From Bryobacterales bacterium (GTDB taxonomy: Bacteria; Acidobacteriota; Terriglobia; Bryobacterales; Bryobacteraceae): a DNA stretch of 64,000 nucleotides. A model generated the notes under the pieces. It saw only the letters and a program-made list of their open reading frames with translations. It searched no databases and was not told where the DNA came from. Below are positions 17,667 to 26,840 of this stretch, piece after piece. The DNA lies in contig JAIXKK010000216.1 of NCBI GenBank assembly GCA_026954325.1, positions 1 to 64,000 of the forward strand, read 5' to 3'. A program made the translations under genes and the position numbers. Every line of letters begins with the position of its first letter. The first letter of the stretch is position 1.

Positions 17667-17687
17667 CTCGCGCTTCCGGCGCGCGAG
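17667..17687 (-). terminator. GC-rich hairpin after the sigma-like gene
   Basis: CTCGCGC pairs perfectly with GCGCGAG around a 7-nt loop. It lies 10 bp after the stop of the 17697-18497 gene and before the binding-protein start. There is no clear U-run (GCGTAATATT follows on the minus strand), so it is a weak candidate for an intrinsic terminator. Confidence 0.4.
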
Positions 17688-17696
17688 TGTCCGGCT

Positions 17697-18497
17697 TCAC
17701 GCGCCAAGCACGCGCTGCCAGAGGCTCTTCTTCTTCTCCGGCAGCCCCAACAACTCTCGAAGCGGGCGCGCTTCTTCCGCGGTCAGCGGACCGGTCTGCC
17801 GCAGAGCAAAATCGGACTCGCGTATCCGGCAGAAGAAATCGACGCAATGCCAGCACCGGACCACGTGGAAATCGTAGTCCTTCTTGCGCGCCCAGGTGAT
17901 TCGTCCGTCAATGATCTCCAGATACGCCTTCGGCGCCAGGCAGTCCGCGGTTCGCGCCGCGAGAGCGAGCCTGCCCAGCGCAAACCCGTTGTCTCCCATC
18001 AACCCCCGCCGCCAGCGGTCCAATACTCCGCGCAGCGCTTCTTCGGCCCTGTCTCTCGCCTTCTGGATGGTGGAGACCTCGAGATTCATCAGCAACGCGG
18101 TTGCCTCCGCGCTGTAGGCCATCGACTCGAACCAGACCAGTTGTTTCTCCGTCGCGGTAAACGGTTCCAGCGCGGTGGACAGCGTTTCCAGGTCCACGTT
18201 TACTTCCGCTTCTCCGCTCGGCTGGTCTGCCTCCACCAATCGCAGCAGTTCCTGCCGCAGCATGGCGACAAACTCCCGCTCCGTTCCCGGCCCCGGCGCC
18301 GCGAAGAGCGGCGAGTGCGCGTTCCGCAGCGCTTTCAGGACGCGCTGAATCAGTTCCGCGTCCGCCCGGCGGCCGGCGTAGTAATGCGCCAGCAGACGGC
18401 GGATCACGGGGACGTAGGTTGTGACCAGATAGGACCAGCCTTCCGGGCGATCCGCCCGGCAATCGCGGATCATATCCAGACAGGTGTAGATTGCCAA
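17697..18497 (-). CDS. Sigma-like protein with C-terminal CWHC motif
   Basis: 266 residues. The N-terminal half resembles sigma region 2 (WSYLVTTYVPVIRRLLAHYY, then LIQRVLKALRN). The middle resembles region 4 (STALEPFTATEKQLVWFESM, then STIQKARDRAEEALRG, replacing the usual helix-turn-helix). The last 90 residues carry HVVRCWHCVDFFCRIRESDF, with three cysteines and two histidines that could bind zinc. No canonical promoter-recognition residues are obvious, so it may be a degenerate sigma factor or an adaptor. It lies 13 bp downstream of the ALDH stop and is probably co-transcribed with that gene. Function uncertain. Confidence 0.65.
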   Translation of the reverse strand: MAIYTCLDMIRDCRADRPEGWSYLVTTYVPVIRRLLAHYYAGRRADAELIQRVLKALRNAHSPLFAAPGPGTEREFVAMLRQELLRLVEADQPSGEAEVNVDLETLSTALEPFTATEKQLVWFESMAYSAEATALLMNLEVSTIQKARDRAEEALRGVLDRWRRGLMGDNGFALGRLALAARTADCLAPKAYLEIIDGRITWARKKDYDFHVVRCWHCVDFFCRIRESDFALRQTGPLTAEEARPLRELLGLPEKKKSLWQRVLGA

Positions 18498-18510
18498 ACC
18501 CTCAAACTCC

Positions 18511-20061
18511 TCACGTTGTTTCCAGATCGAAGGAAATACCCTGCGCCAGCGGCAGTTCCCCTGACCAGTTTACGGTAACCGTCTGCCGCCGCATGTAGGC
18601 TTTCCAGGCGTCGCTGCCGGATTCCCTGCCGCCACCGGTCTCCTTTTCGCCCCCGAAGGCGCCGCCGATCTCCGCGCCGCTGGTTCCGATGTTGATGTTG
18701 GCGATCCCGCAATCGCTGCCGCGCGCGCTCAGGAACGTCTCCGCCGCCACAAGATCGCGGGTGAACATCGCCGAACTCAATCCTTGCGGCACGGCATTGT
18801 GCCACTCGATCACCTCGTCCAGGCTATCGAATTCCACCACGTACAGGATGGGCGCAAACGTCTCCTCTTTCATCAGGGAAAGCCGCGGATTCGCCTTCAC
18901 GATGGCCGGTTCGACAAAGTGCCCCGGCAAGTGGAACCGCCTGCCGCCGTAGACCACCTCGCCGCCCGCCTCCTCGATGCGCTCGATTGCGTGCAGCATC
19001 ATCTTCACCGCTTCCTCGTCCACCAGCGGGCCCATCAACGTTTCCGGATCGAGCGGATCTCCGATGCGCACCTGCTTGTAGGCCTCCACCAGCCGCGCGG
19101 TGAATTCCCCGGCAATCCCGCGGTGAAGAAACAGGCGCCGGATGGTAGTGCACCGCTGCCCCGCCGTTCCCACCGCCCCGAACAGCACCGCTCGCAGCGC
19201 AAGGCCGAGATCGGCATCCGCCATCACGATCACTCCGTTGTTGCCGCCCAATTCGAGCAGGGTCCGGCCTAACCGCGCGCCCACAACCTGCGCCACGTGC
19301 CTGCCCATGCGCGTCGACCCGGTAGCGCTGATCAGCGCCATCCGCCTGTCTTCCAGCATCCGCCGGCCCACGACTTCGTCGGCGCCAATCAGCAGATTAA
19401 AGACGCCCTGCCGGCCGTGCCGTTCCAGCACGCGGTTGCAGATGTGCTGCACCGCCACGGCCGTCAGAGGAACCTTCGTTGAAGGCTTCCAGACCACCAC
19501 GTCGCCGCACACCGCCGCGATCAGGGCGTTCCAACTCCAGACGGCCACGGGGAAATTGAACGCCGTGATCACGCCGATCATTCCGAGCGGATGCCACTGT
19601 TCGTACATCCGGTGCCCGGGGCGCTCGCTGGGCATGGTAAGGCCGTATAGCTGCCGGGACAGGCCCACGGCGAAATCCGCGATGTCGATCATCTCCTGAA
19701 CCTCGCCCCGGCCCTCGGCAAGAATCTTGCCCATCTCGAGGCTCACCAGCGCGCCCAGATCGTCCTTGGCTTCGCGAAGCGCGTCTCCCATCTCGCGGAT
19801 GATCTGCCCGCGCCTGGGAGCGGGCTCCATCCGCCAGCGCTGGGCCACCTTCGCCGCGCCGTAGGTGACCTCGTCGTAATCTTCTTCAAGCGCTGTACGC
19901 ACCCTGGCGATCAACTCTCCGCTCGCCGGGTTGAACGAGCTCAGTTCCTCCCCCGCCGGATGCGCGATCCACTCCGTCCCACAGGCGCCCGAGTTCACCG
20001 GCTCGATGCCGAGCCGTTTCAGGATTTCTTCGACTCTTGGTTTCTTGTTTGTGACAGCCAT
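18511..20061 (-). CDS. Aldehyde dehydrogenase, ALDH7/antiquitin type
   Basis: 516 residues, the length of ALDH7 enzymes. The catalytic cysteine is in GTAGQRCTTIRR (Cys304) and the general base in LLELGGNN (Glu270). The C-terminal block NINIGTSGAEIGGAFGGE, then ETGGGRESGSDAWK, is the hallmark of ALDH7A1 / L-aminoadipate-semialdehyde dehydrogenase (bacterial AmaB), which oxidises piperideine-6-carboxylate in lysine degradation using NAD. The specific substrate is inferred from family. No other lysine-catabolic gene is adjacent. A GGAGG-like site precedes the ATG. Confidence 0.9.
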   Translation of the reverse strand: MAVTNKKPRVEEILKRLGIEPVNSGACGTEWIAHPAGEELSSFNPASGELIARVRTALEEDYDEVTYGAAKVAQRWRMEPAPRRGQIIREMGDALREAKDDLGALVSLEMGKILAEGRGEVQEMIDIADFAVGLSRQLYGLTMPSERPGHRMYEQWHPLGMIGVITAFNFPVAVWSWNALIAAVCGDVVVWKPSTKVPLTAVAVQHICNRVLERHGRQGVFNLLIGADEVVGRRMLEDRRMALISATGSTRMGRHVAQVVGARLGRTLLELGGNNGVIVMADADLGLALRAVLFGAVGTAGQRCTTIRRLFLHRGIAGEFTARLVEAYKQVRIGDPLDPETLMGPLVDEEAVKMMLHAIERIEEAGGEVVYGGRRFHLPGHFVEPAIVKANPRLSLMKEETFAPILYVVEFDSLDEVIEWHNAVPQGLSSAMFTRDLVAAETFLSARGSDCGIANINIGTSGAEIGGAFGGEKETGGGRESGSDAWKAYMRRQTVTVNWSGELPLAQGISFDLETT

Positions 20062-20169
20062 CGAAATGCCTCCGGGCCGGTTCCGAAGCGGCGTCCGGCC
20101 GCACAGGCCCTTGCTTTCATTGTCTCCACAAGGAGCGCCTGAAAGTCCGTGGCGAATCGTGGCTGCGCC

Positions 20170-21525
20170 TCACGCTTTATAGCGCTTGCGGCCCTTGCGG
20201 ACGACCTCCACCATGTCCTGCGCCGGTTCCGAGTCGCACTCCACCGCAATCACCGCGGCGAGCGGATCCGGGGCGGTCGCCGGAAGTCCGGTAAATCGCA
20301 CACGCAGATCATCCTGTTCCACCTTGACGTCGCGGCCGGAGGCAAGCAGCCTGGCGGATTTTACCTTCGTCTTCAATCCGCCGATGGCGACCGTATCCCC
20401 CGGCCAGTCGTAAACGTGGATAAACAGCGTATTTCCCTTGCGGCTGAAGTTACAGTAACTGGAGCGCGCGACATTACACCGCTCGGCGCCGAAGATAGTG
20501 GATTGGTTCTTATCCACCCACTTGCCCACGCTGGTGAGGATCTTCACAGACTCTTCCGGTATCGATCCGTCCGGTTTCGGGCCGATGTTCAGCAGGTAAT
20601 TTCCTCCGCCCCGGGCGCAGGTGATCAGGTTCCGCACAATGGTCTTCGGTGGCTTCCAGTTGTCGTCCGCCTTCTGATACCCCCAACTGTCGTTCATCGT
20701 CATGCACGATTCCCAGTCTTTGTTGGCCTCGGCGACAATCCGCTGCTCCGGTGTCGAAAAATCACCCGGCAGCTTGTTGCGGTTGTTGACGATGATGTCC
20801 GGCTGAAGTTGGAACACCATGTTGTTCATCTTTTCCGATTCCCATCCCGCGGCATCGAGCGGCCATGGCACGTCATACCACAGGATGTCGATCTTGCCAT
20901 AGTTGGTGAGCAACTCACGGATCTGCCCGTGGATGTAGTCGACAAAACGCCGGCGGGCCTGCTCGTCCGCGGCGCAAATGGCGCCATCCGGGTGATGCCA
21001 ATCCATCAGCGAGTAGTAGAACCCGCAGCGAAGCCCTTCCGCGCGCGCGGCTTCCACATACTCAGCCGCCAGATCCCTGCCGGGGCCTTGCTTGGGGGCG
21101 CAGTAATCCGTCAGCTTCGACGAGAAGTTGGCGAACCCCTCATGGTGCTTGGAGGTCATCACCATGTACTTCATGCCTGCCTGCTTGGCGAGGCGCGCCC
21201 AATCCCGCGCCGCATTGGGTTTCGGCTTGAACCGCCCGGCGAGTTGTTCGTATTCGGGAATCGGGATGCCTTCGTTCTCCATCACCCACTCATGCCGGCC
21301 AAGCACGCTGTACAAGCCCCAGTGAATGAACATGCCGAATCTGGCCTGCCGCCACCAGGCGATGCGGCGGTCGTGGTCAGGCGGGGGTCCGGGCTCCACT
21401 TTCGCCTCGGCCTTCGTTTCCGGGTTTTGCCGGGTGCAGGAGGAAGCGAGCGCGGCGCTTGCCAGCGCGGCGCCCGCGCCGAGACCGGCGAGAGATTCGC
21501 GCCGGGTCCATCCGGAATTCTTCAT
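20170..21525 (-). CDS. Exported alpha-L-fucosidase (GH29)
   Basis: The start is ATG 21525, preceded by AAGGAG; a frame extending further upstream has no signal and no ribosome site. 451 residues. A Tat-like RR pair (WTRRESLAGLG) and a lipobox-like ALASSC (Cys30) indicate an exported, perhaps lipid-anchored, enzyme. GH29 signatures: WWRQARFGMFIHWGLYS, KYMVMTSKHHEGF, and the nucleophile region KIDILWYDVPW (Asp218 expected). It releases fucose or a related sugar from glycans. It is the first of three consecutive secreted proteins on this strand. The general acid cannot be assigned by eye. Confidence 0.88.
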   Translation of the reverse strand: MKNSGWTRRESLAGLGAGAALASAALASSCTRQNPETKAEAKVEPGPPPDHDRRIAWWRQARFGMFIHWGLYSVLGRHEWVMENEGIPIPEYEQLAGRFKPKPNAARDWARLAKQAGMKYMVMTSKHHEGFANFSSKLTDYCAPKQGPGRDLAAEYVEAARAEGLRCGFYYSLMDWHHPDGAICAADEQARRRFVDYIHGQIRELLTNYGKIDILWYDVPWPLDAAGWESEKMNNMVFQLQPDIIVNNRNKLPGDFSTPEQRIVAEANKDWESCMTMNDSWGYQKADDNWKPPKTIVRNLITCARGGGNYLLNIGPKPDGSIPEESVKILTSVGKWVDKNQSTIFGAERCNVARSSYCNFSRKGNTLFIHVYDWPGDTVAIGGLKTKVKSARLLASGRDVKVEQDDLRVRFTGLPATAPDPLAAVIAVECDSEPAQDMVEVVRKGRKRYKA

Positions 21526-21620
21526 TGGTCGTTCTCCTTTTTGCCGCTTCCAAATTCTATACCCTTTCGCCCTCCTCTGAATGGAAGCGTGGCGGCGTTG
21601 CCCCCGGCGGAAGTTCCCGC

Positions 21621-23528
21621 TCAATTCACGCCGGTGGCGAGCATGAGGACATTGCTGGGTGTATCGTTGGCGACCACGCGTACAGGTCCGGCGCCTCTCA
21701 AAGGGACCCGCACCTGAATTTCGTAAAGGCCCACGGCGTCCTGGCTCAGCGCGACGAAATCCGGACGCACCGTCTCGCTGCCGAACATCACCACGATGTT
21801 GTTTGTCAGCGGCACCGCCTTTGAGGGAAGGATGCCGTCCGGAACCGCTCCATCGGGAACTCCCAAGCCCAGCGCCGCCAGCGTAATCCGCTCGAGGGGC
21901 CGGGCGGGTGAGCGGGCGTCAATGAGCGATCCGTCCCCACGCCAGGCAAACGCCAGCGCGGGAGCGGCGGGATTCGGGAAAAGCGCCGGCGCAACCCGCT
22001 TCACCTGGACCGGCGTCTCCACCGACCCGTTCGGAGTGTTGACCTTCAAGACGCCTTGCCCGGAAAACCCGAAAGGAATCTGAACGTTTATCTGGCCGTA
22101 ACCGGCATAGAGCAATGGGATGGCGTCACCGTTCAGCGTAACCGTACATCCATCCGCGGTAAACATGGGAGTTGCCGGTGACGCCGCAACATCGGACGGG
22201 CAGAGGTTGCGGCCGAAGATGGCCGCCGGAGTGCCGCTGGCCAAGTCCGGCAGGTAGGAGGCGACGTTCACGGCCTCCCCGGTGATTTGAGGCTGGGGGG
22301 CAAGTACGGCGGTGTCAATATCGGTGTCCGGGTCAAGCCCGCGGACACGCATACGGATGGCTGGCCCGGCAACCTCGGCGAGTACGTAGTGGTTTACCCC
22401 GGCGCTCCGCGCAATAAGTTCATTCGGCGCGGTCCAATAGGTGGGCGCGCCCCCGCCGCCCGAGGTAACATACACGGTCCCGCCGGAGTTTGGCGGCGCC
22501 ACCTGGCCGTTGCGCAGTTCGAAAGTTCTTTGGTAAGTATGTTCGTGCCCGTTGAATACCAGTTGCACGCCATATTTCTCGAGTATTGGAACCAGATAGT
22601 TCCGCACTTTGCCTGCCTCCGGCGAATTCTGGTGTTTGCCGGTGGCGTAACCGGGGTGATGAAAGAATACGATCCGCCAGAATTTGCGGGTGCTCCGAAG
22701 GTCGTTCTCGAGCCACTTGAGCATCTCGCCCGTGCCGGCGATGGCTTCATCCAGAGGCAGGTTTGAATCGAGCGCGACGAAATGCGCGTTTCCCCAGTCG
22801 AAAGAATAATACCGGCCCAAATCGCGGATTGGAACCCCGCCGGTTGGCGTAACCCGGCCCGCGAGTGAAGGCTTTCCGGAGTCTGTGTAGTATTCGTGAT
22901 TGCCGAGAGTCGCGAAAAAGGGGACGCGCGCCATCTGTTCCCGATAGGTGGAATAGTAGTTCTCTTCAATGCTTGTGTACGTTGCCAGGTCGTAGGCCAG
23001 ATCGCCGTTTGCCAGAACCAGGGAGACATCTTCCCGCGCCATCCGGAGGCTGAGTTGCACCTGGGCGTCGCCGCCGTCGCCGGAGTCCGCAAAATGAAGA
23101 AAAGAGAAGGGACCGCCGGCGGCTGTGCGGAACTGGAGCGGATTCCGTAGCGGCCAGGCCAGCGGTTGGCCGTCCGCCTGAATGCGGCAGGTATACACGG
23201 CGCCCGGCTCCAGGCCGCTCAGCATGGCGCGGAACTGATAGTAGTCTTCGGCGAGGCCGGTGGCGGCGGATTCAAACCTGCTCATCGAAGCCGGAAAGGT
23301 GGCGGAATTCCCCGAGGCGTTCTCCGCGACAACGGAGCAAGTGGCGGAGACAGGTAAGGTCCAAACGAGAGCGGCGGAGCGCGAGCCCACGTTTTGAACA
23401 TTCGGAGTCCGGTGAAATCCCGGCACCGCGGCGGTGGATGCTACAGGAAGAAGTGACGCCGCCATCGCGCCCGTGGTGGCGTGTCTGAGAAACTCACGGC
23501 GCGTCTGCCGTCCGGTTGCCGCTATCAT
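21621..23528 (-). CDS. Purple acid phosphatase-like metallophosphoesterase with C-terminal TIGR03437-like domain
   Basis: 635 residues. A Tat signal (TRREFLRHATTG) opens the protein. A fibronectin-III-like domain (about 40-135) precedes a calcineurin-like phosphoesterase domain with the metal motifs HFADSGDGGD, LANGDLAYD, LGNHEYY, FFHHPGY and NGHEHTYQR, a full dimetal set. The last 215 residues (AVNVASYLPDLASGTPAAIF, then LYAGYGQINVQIPF) look like the TIGR03437 domain, which I know mainly from Solibacter-type acidobacteria as a C-terminal add-on of secreted proteins; its role is not established. The enzyme likely hydrolyses phosphomonoesters outside the cytoplasm. Confidence 0.88.
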   Translation of the reverse strand: MIAATGRQTRREFLRHATTGAMAASLLPVASTAAVPGFHRTPNVQNVGSRSAALVWTLPVSATCSVVAENASGNSATFPASMSRFESAATGLAEDYYQFRAMLSGLEPGAVYTCRIQADGQPLAWPLRNPLQFRTAAGGPFSFLHFADSGDGGDAQVQLSLRMAREDVSLVLANGDLAYDLATYTSIEENYYSTYREQMARVPFFATLGNHEYYTDSGKPSLAGRVTPTGGVPIRDLGRYYSFDWGNAHFVALDSNLPLDEAIAGTGEMLKWLENDLRSTRKFWRIVFFHHPGYATGKHQNSPEAGKVRNYLVPILEKYGVQLVFNGHEHTYQRTFELRNGQVAPPNSGGTVYVTSGGGGAPTYWTAPNELIARSAGVNHYVLAEVAGPAIRMRVRGLDPDTDIDTAVLAPQPQITGEAVNVASYLPDLASGTPAAIFGRNLCPSDVAASPATPMFTADGCTVTLNGDAIPLLYAGYGQINVQIPFGFSGQGVLKVNTPNGSVETPVQVKRVAPALFPNPAAPALAFAWRGDGSLIDARSPARPLERITLAALGLGVPDGAVPDGILPSKAVPLTNNIVVMFGSETVRPDFVALSQDAVGLYEIQVRVPLRGAGPVRVVANDTPSNVLMLATGVN

Positions 23529-23604
23529 CCCGTTACTTCTTGGATAACCTTCCTCTCATCCTATCAGGGACGGGCGGTTTCGCGATAGTCCAATATCGAT
23601 GAAA

Positions 23605-25491
23605 TCAGCGGACCGCCAGCGCATAGCCGGCCCCTGATTCGCCGAACATGGAGAGCGTCACCATGGCCTTGCCGCCTGTCAACTCATCCGGCAACCGGAG
23701 GATGACGACCTGCAGGGCGGCAAATCCCGGCGCGAGCCCAGCCCACTGTACAACCGCAGGCACTCCGTCGACGAGCGCGGTTACCGGATTCTTCATCGGC
23801 ACAAGACGGGAGGGAGCCGGAAGGCCGCTCGCATCATCACTCCCGGCGGCGCCAAGTCCGGTTACCCAAAGGACCACAATCTCTTCCTTTGCGGCCGGCG
23901 ATGCTGTGTTCACAACGCTACCGTCCGCGTGTGCCGCCACGAAGATTCCGGGATTGGCGGGCCGCAGTTCGACAGGGATGGTTGCGCTGGCAACGCCACC
24001 CACCGTCACGGCAAGTGACGATGGGCCACAGGGCAACTGAGAAGGAGTCTGCAACAAGGCGCCGGCGGGCGATACGGCGATCAAGGGCGCCTTGACGCCT
24101 GACACCAGGACGGACACCCCGCTGAGTTCTTCGGGCAAAGGCCACCCCGAGGCAGTTGTCCTGGCGCCGAGCGGCAGATTCATCTGCACGGCAACCTGCT
24201 CTCCGGGGGAGAGGAACGCAATGCCGGAGGCGGCGTTCGCCGCCGCGCCCGCTGACAGGTTTGGCGCTCCCGCTGCCGGGGTCCATCCCGCATCCTGCAG
24301 CGACTTTTTCACAAAATCCGCCCTCTCCCTGGCGAAATCGCGCAGGAACTGGATGGCCGTTTCGAACATCTCCGCCGGGCACTTGGTCTGTGCTCCGCCG
24401 GCGATGCAGACCCGGCTTGGATCGTCCAGCATTGCCTGCCGGATCTGGCTGTATTCGCGCTCGATCTCCCGCGCCAGCCAGCCATTGGGCCCGCCCGCCA
24501 CCCCGGCCGCCAAATGGAGCGTGTCGAGATACCGCTGGCGGAGTTCCGGAACCTGGAGGGCACGGCGCAGCAGGACGTTATCCTGCGTGTACCCCCAGAT
24601 CGGCCAATCAGAGGGACCGAAAGTCATCTCTTTGTCCCAGGGAATGAAGAACCAGCGGTCATCCACCGCGCGCCGGTAGAAGTAGAAGTTCGCCATCCCG
24701 CTGTCGCTCAGGATCCCGTCGGTCTCGACGAGGAACACCTCGGCGGCAACGTAGGCGACAAAGACGTCCAAATCCATGTACTTACTCATTGCCTGCGCGA
24801 AGCCGGCATCGGAAGCCTGGTTCGCCGTCCGGATCATGTCGATTAGGACCTGCGTCCGCGGATCGTCTTTATGGTTCTTCGGATCGAAGAGCGCGGTAAC
24901 GTAGAGACGGGGATCTTCGCCCAGGTACTGGAAGTGAAAGCCCCCTCCACCTTGCCCTTCGTACAGGTAGCCGGTGTCCTCGCCGAAACGCGTCATGAGA
25001 AAGCGGGTGTCGATCGGCTCGCTTGCCTGGTACAATCCAACGTAATTGCCGTTCACGAACAATCGTGTGTGCACGGTCCGGAGGTAGGGGAGCCCCATCC
25101 GCGCCATTGTCTGCATGGTGAGGCGTTCGTGCATCGAGGACGGATCTTCCACGAAGTTTCTGAGTATCAACGTCTGTAAGCCAAGGAACGTCTGGCCCGG
25201 GACGCGTGATCCGAACTCAATGCCCAAGCCCGGTTTGATCGGGTTGAGACTGCCGGACCCGCGCGTGTGCACGGCGGCCTGTTGCACAACGAGGCCCTTC
25301 CATTCGAAATCGCACGTGTAATATGTTTTCTTGTCGGAGTAGTGGTCATGAACGTTCTGCCAGTCGGCATCGCTCATTGTCAGTCGAATGTCCTGAAGAG
25401 ACGTGCCGTCGAAAAAATCATCGATCGTCTGTCCCGGACAGTGGGCTGATACAACCAGGAGATAAGCGCAAATGAACAGATTCCTGATCAT
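23605..25491 (-). CDS. CotH-kinase-like secreted protein with C-terminal TIGR03437-like domain
   Basis: The start is ATG 25491, which has AAGGAG 8 nt upstream and opens a signal peptide (MIRNLFICAYLLVVSAHC); an alternative start 42 bp upstream precedes the signal. 628 residues. The CotH-type region runs from TIDDFFDGTSLQDIRLTM through LILRNFVEDPSSMHERL and the active-site-like RWFFIPWDKEMTFG. CotH proteins are atypical protein kinases, some exported. From about residue 440 the protein becomes beta-rich (AANAASGIAFLSPGEQVAVQ, then EEIVVLWVTGLGAAG) like the C-terminal domain of the phosphatase next door. The two genes share this domain, which suggests shared targeting. Confidence 0.85.
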   Translation of the reverse strand: MIRNLFICAYLLVVSAHCPGQTIDDFFDGTSLQDIRLTMSDADWQNVHDHYSDKKTYYTCDFEWKGLVVQQAAVHTRGSGSLNPIKPGLGIEFGSRVPGQTFLGLQTLILRNFVEDPSSMHERLTMQTMARMGLPYLRTVHTRLFVNGNYVGLYQASEPIDTRFLMTRFGEDTGYLYEGQGGGGFHFQYLGEDPRLYVTALFDPKNHKDDPRTQVLIDMIRTANQASDAGFAQAMSKYMDLDVFVAYVAAEVFLVETDGILSDSGMANFYFYRRAVDDRWFFIPWDKEMTFGPSDWPIWGYTQDNVLLRRALQVPELRQRYLDTLHLAAGVAGGPNGWLAREIEREYSQIRQAMLDDPSRVCIAGGAQTKCPAEMFETAIQFLRDFARERADFVKKSLQDAGWTPAAGAPNLSAGAAANAASGIAFLSPGEQVAVQMNLPLGARTTASGWPLPEELSGVSVLVSGVKAPLIAVSPAGALLQTPSQLPCGPSSLAVTVGGVASATIPVELRPANPGIFVAAHADGSVVNTASPAAKEEIVVLWVTGLGAAGSDDASGLPAPSRLVPMKNPVTALVDGVPAVVQWAGLAPGFAALQVVILRLPDELTGGKAMVTLSMFGESGAGYALAVR

Positions 25492-25781
25492 TGTCAATTC
25501 TCCTTGCCCGGAGTAAGGCAACTTGCCTGCCAAACCGTGAGGCTGAAGTCGCGAGCCTGCCCGGGCAGCGCGTTAATCGTGGATGGCTCAAGAGGTTCCG
25601 AGGGCAAGCCCCGGCGGCGTTGTAAATCTTGCGCGGGTGGGTAAAAGCCGAGAGTGAATAGACCCCAGGAGCGTGGTTTTTCACGCTGCGCAGAGAATGC
25701 ACACGGTTAGAGAGGCGCGCTCTACACCATGGCGGCGCCTTCTAATAGCATAATGAGTTGAAGCCAGGTTACAGGAAAAGG
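25492..25781. promoter_or_regulatory. Divergent intergenic region between the CotH-like gene and kdsD
   Basis: Divergent promoters are expected here. For the rightward gene a CATAAT element lies at 25749-25754, with no convincing -35. For the leftward gene I see only the ribosome site near its start. No operator-like repeat stands out. Confidence 0.35.
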
Positions 25782-26807
25782 ATGAACACATCCGATTGCG
25801 CGCGGCAATGGATTGCCGCGGGACGAGCGGCGATGGAACACGAGGCGGAATCGATCGCCAGCGCCGCCGGGCGGCTGGATGGGAATTTCTGTCAAGCCCT
25901 GCGATTGATTTTGCCGCATCCCGGGAAGATCGTGCTAACGGGACTCGGCAAGTCGGGCCACATCGCAAGGAAGATCGGCGCCACGATGTGCAGCACGGGA
26001 ACGCCCGCGGTCTATCTGCATCCGACGGAGGCGGCTCACGGCGATCTTGGCGTGTGCTCGCCGGGAGACCCGGTCCTCTTCCTTTCCAAGAGCGGAACGA
26101 CTCGCGAACTGCTTGATCTGACTCGAGGACTGCGCGACACGGGTTCGCCGCTGATTGGAATTCTCGGCAATGCGGCCTCTCCTTTGGCGATACGGATGGA
26201 TGTGGTGCTCGACGCGTCCGTCAACCGGGAAGCGGACCCGGCAAACGTGGCGCCGACGGCGAGCGCGGCCGTCGCTTTGGCGCTTGGCGACGCGCTGTCG
26301 ATTGTCCTCATGCAGGCGAGAAACTTCACTGTGGAAGATTTCCAGCGCCGTCATCCGGGCGGTTTTCTCGGCGCCGGTCTGCGGCTGAAGGTTCGGGAAG
26401 CGATGCACGCCGGCAATGAAGTCGCCTATGTCCGGCCTGAAGATTCGCTCAAGCAAGTGGTGATTGCCATGACCGGTCATCCCCTGGGGGCGGCTTGCGT
26501 CCTTACCTCCGCCGGGCGGTTGGAAGGGCTGATTACGGACGGCGATCTCCGCCGCGCCATGCAGAAGCATGATGACATTCGCACGCTGTGCGCCGCCGCC
26601 GTCATGACGGCCAGGCCGGTCACGGTTGCCCCGGAGACGCGGCTTCTGGACGCTTTGCGCTTGATGGAGAATCGTTCCTCTCAGATCTCGGTGCTGCCAG
26701 TGGTTGCTCCGGATGATGGTCTATGCCTCGGGCTCCTTCGCCTGCACGATATTTATCAGGCGGCGGGAATTCCCCGGCGTTCCGGACGTCCGCTGCCGAC
26801 AAAGTAG
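25782..26807 (+). CDS. kdsD: Arabinose-5-phosphate isomerase (KpsF/GutQ/KdsD family)
   Basis: 341 residues from ATG 25782, which follows AGGA by 5 nt; a TTG eight codons upstream lacks support. The N-terminal SIS domain carries KIVLTGLGKSGHIARKI, the zinc-site histidine region HPTEAAHGDLG and FLSKSGTTREL. Two CBS domains follow (about 210-265 and 275-330). The family converts ribulose 5-phosphate to arabinose 5-phosphate for Kdo synthesis in lipopolysaccharide. No other Kdo genes are nearby. It is followed after 33 bp by the YyaL-like gene on the same strand. Confidence 0.9.
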   Translation: MNTSDCARQWIAAGRAAMEHEAESIASAAGRLDGNFCQALRLILPHPGKIVLTGLGKSGHIARKIGATMCSTGTPAVYLHPTEAAHGDLGVCSPGDPVLFLSKSGTTRELLDLTRGLRDTGSPLIGILGNAASPLAIRMDVVLDASVNREADPANVAPTASAAVALALGDALSIVLMQARNFTVEDFQRRHPGGFLGAGLRLKVREAMHAGNEVAYVRPEDSLKQVVIAMTGHPLGAACVLTSAGRLEGLITDGDLRRAMQKHDDIRTLCAAAVMTARPVTVAPETRLLDALRLMENRSSQISVLPVVAPDDGLCLGLLRLHDIYQAAGIPRRSGRPLPTK

Positions 26808-26840
26808 CTCTCCAGGCTTTCGTTGCTAGACTCAAGGGGG

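Noticed and set aside
25492..25781. Possible tRNA or small RNA gene in the divergent gap
   Set aside because: No cloverleaf, T-loop consensus or terminator hairpin could be found.
16000..26000. Possible replication origin at the skew change
   Set aside because: No dnaA, dnaN, DnaA-box cluster or AT-rich unwinding region is visible, and the skew change was only judged by eye.
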